From Ophiothrix spiculata (Eukaryota; Echinodermata; Ophiuroidea; Amphilepidida; Ophiotrichidae), in assembly GCA_000969725.1 (NCBI GenBank), contig JXSR01S007435.1: a stretch of 41,079 bases of DNA; one strand, 5' to 3'. Shown here piece after piece: positions 40,649 to 41,079 of the stretch. The position numbers and the translations under genes are program-made. Below the pieces are notes generated by a model that saw only the letters and a list, made by a program, of their open reading frames with translations, was not told the origin of the DNA and ran no database searches. Within the stretch, counting starts at the first letter, position 1; each line of letters begins with the position of its first letter.

Positions 40649-41079
40649 AAGATGAAATTTGGAAACTTTTGTACATATGTAGCTCAGTAGCGCATGCTAT
40701 TTCACATGTCACTCTTTTTTGTTTAAAAAACATGAGTTAAAGAGTTACCAAACTTAGGTAAATGCTTAGTTAAAACCATTTAAAATTCTAAGATTCAATA
40801 GGCTTATCTATTTTGTAAAGTATCGGGTAAATTTTCCCTGAACATATGAAATGTTCTACAACTTCATGCCATATTATTTGTTTGATTGAATGTTGGCCTT
40901 TGCAGGGTTAGTCCATGCTTGTTGTCTAACAAAATGTTTTAGCTGAGAGAGAATGTTTAGAAATATATAGTCACACTAAAGAATAAGGCAAAAAAAAACC
41001 AAGTTTGTTTCTGGTAACATGCTTGAAAAAGTAAATGCGGTATGCGGCTTTTTATTTTTTATTTTTTACTTTTCGAAAA
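40649..41079 (-). other. MDN1 intron upstream of exon 1 (partial)
   Basis: AT-rich sequence to the window edge. No exon or recognised repeat. Confidence 0.6.

Overview
The window is a piece of an animal nuclear genome. It is AT-rich, with small coding exons joined by canonical GT-AG introns, a high density of short non-autonomous transposons, and relics of LINE-type and Penelope-like retroelements and tRNA-derived SINEs. The style (foldback elements, TGACCT-rich tandem repeats, GIY-YIG Penelope relics) fits a marine invertebrate deuterostome such as an echinoderm or hemichordate. That placement is inference; the sequence alone does not fix the species.

One real gene spans almost the whole window on the minus strand: an internal portion of MDN1, which encodes midasin (Rea1 in yeast), the giant dynein-like AAA+ ATPase of 60S ribosome assembly. 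I reconstructed 21 exons, from 40241 (5' side) down to 554 (3' side). All splice sites are GT/AG and the reading frame is compatible across all 20 junctions. They join to 4216 nt, about 1405 codons with no internal stop. Exons 1-3 carry the segment before the last AAA module. Exons 4-8 carry the last AAA module itself (Walker A in exon 4, Walker B-like in exon 6, sensor/arginine region in exon 8). Exons 9-21 carry the start of the long helical linker. The gene's first and last exons lie outside the window.

The introns are packed with repeats. From low to high coordinates they include: a 33-bp minisatellite (1832-2227); a 727-bp MITE (4091-4817); two copies of a ~450-bp foldback element (5083, 12399), each just upstream of an exon; a Penelope-like relic (6990-7866); a Tc1/mariner-type element nested in TGACCT repeats, its centre hidden by an assembly gap (9919-11256); LINE reverse-transcriptase relics (14502, 18650); about a dozen ~119-bp copies of exon 14 with its splice donor (15330-16668); three related SINE heads (21998, 25212, 25848); a 79-bp repeat with NF-kB-like sites around a second gap (30040-30836); a foldback element whose arms are 26-bp tandem repeats (32103-32758); three copies of a ~385-bp MITE (31248, 35131, 40262); a MITE abutting a splice donor (35568-35797); a hAT-like element with a perfect 8-bp target duplication (37031-37862); a GC-rich hairpin (38160-38318); and a TA-flanked Tc1/mariner-type MITE (39430-40013).

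I found no second protein-coding host gene, no intact RNA gene, no CRISPR array and nothing bacterial. The most unusual features are the decoy-exon array behind exon 14, the tandem-armed foldback element, and the repeated placement of transposon ends within a few to a few tens of bases of MDN1 splice sites.
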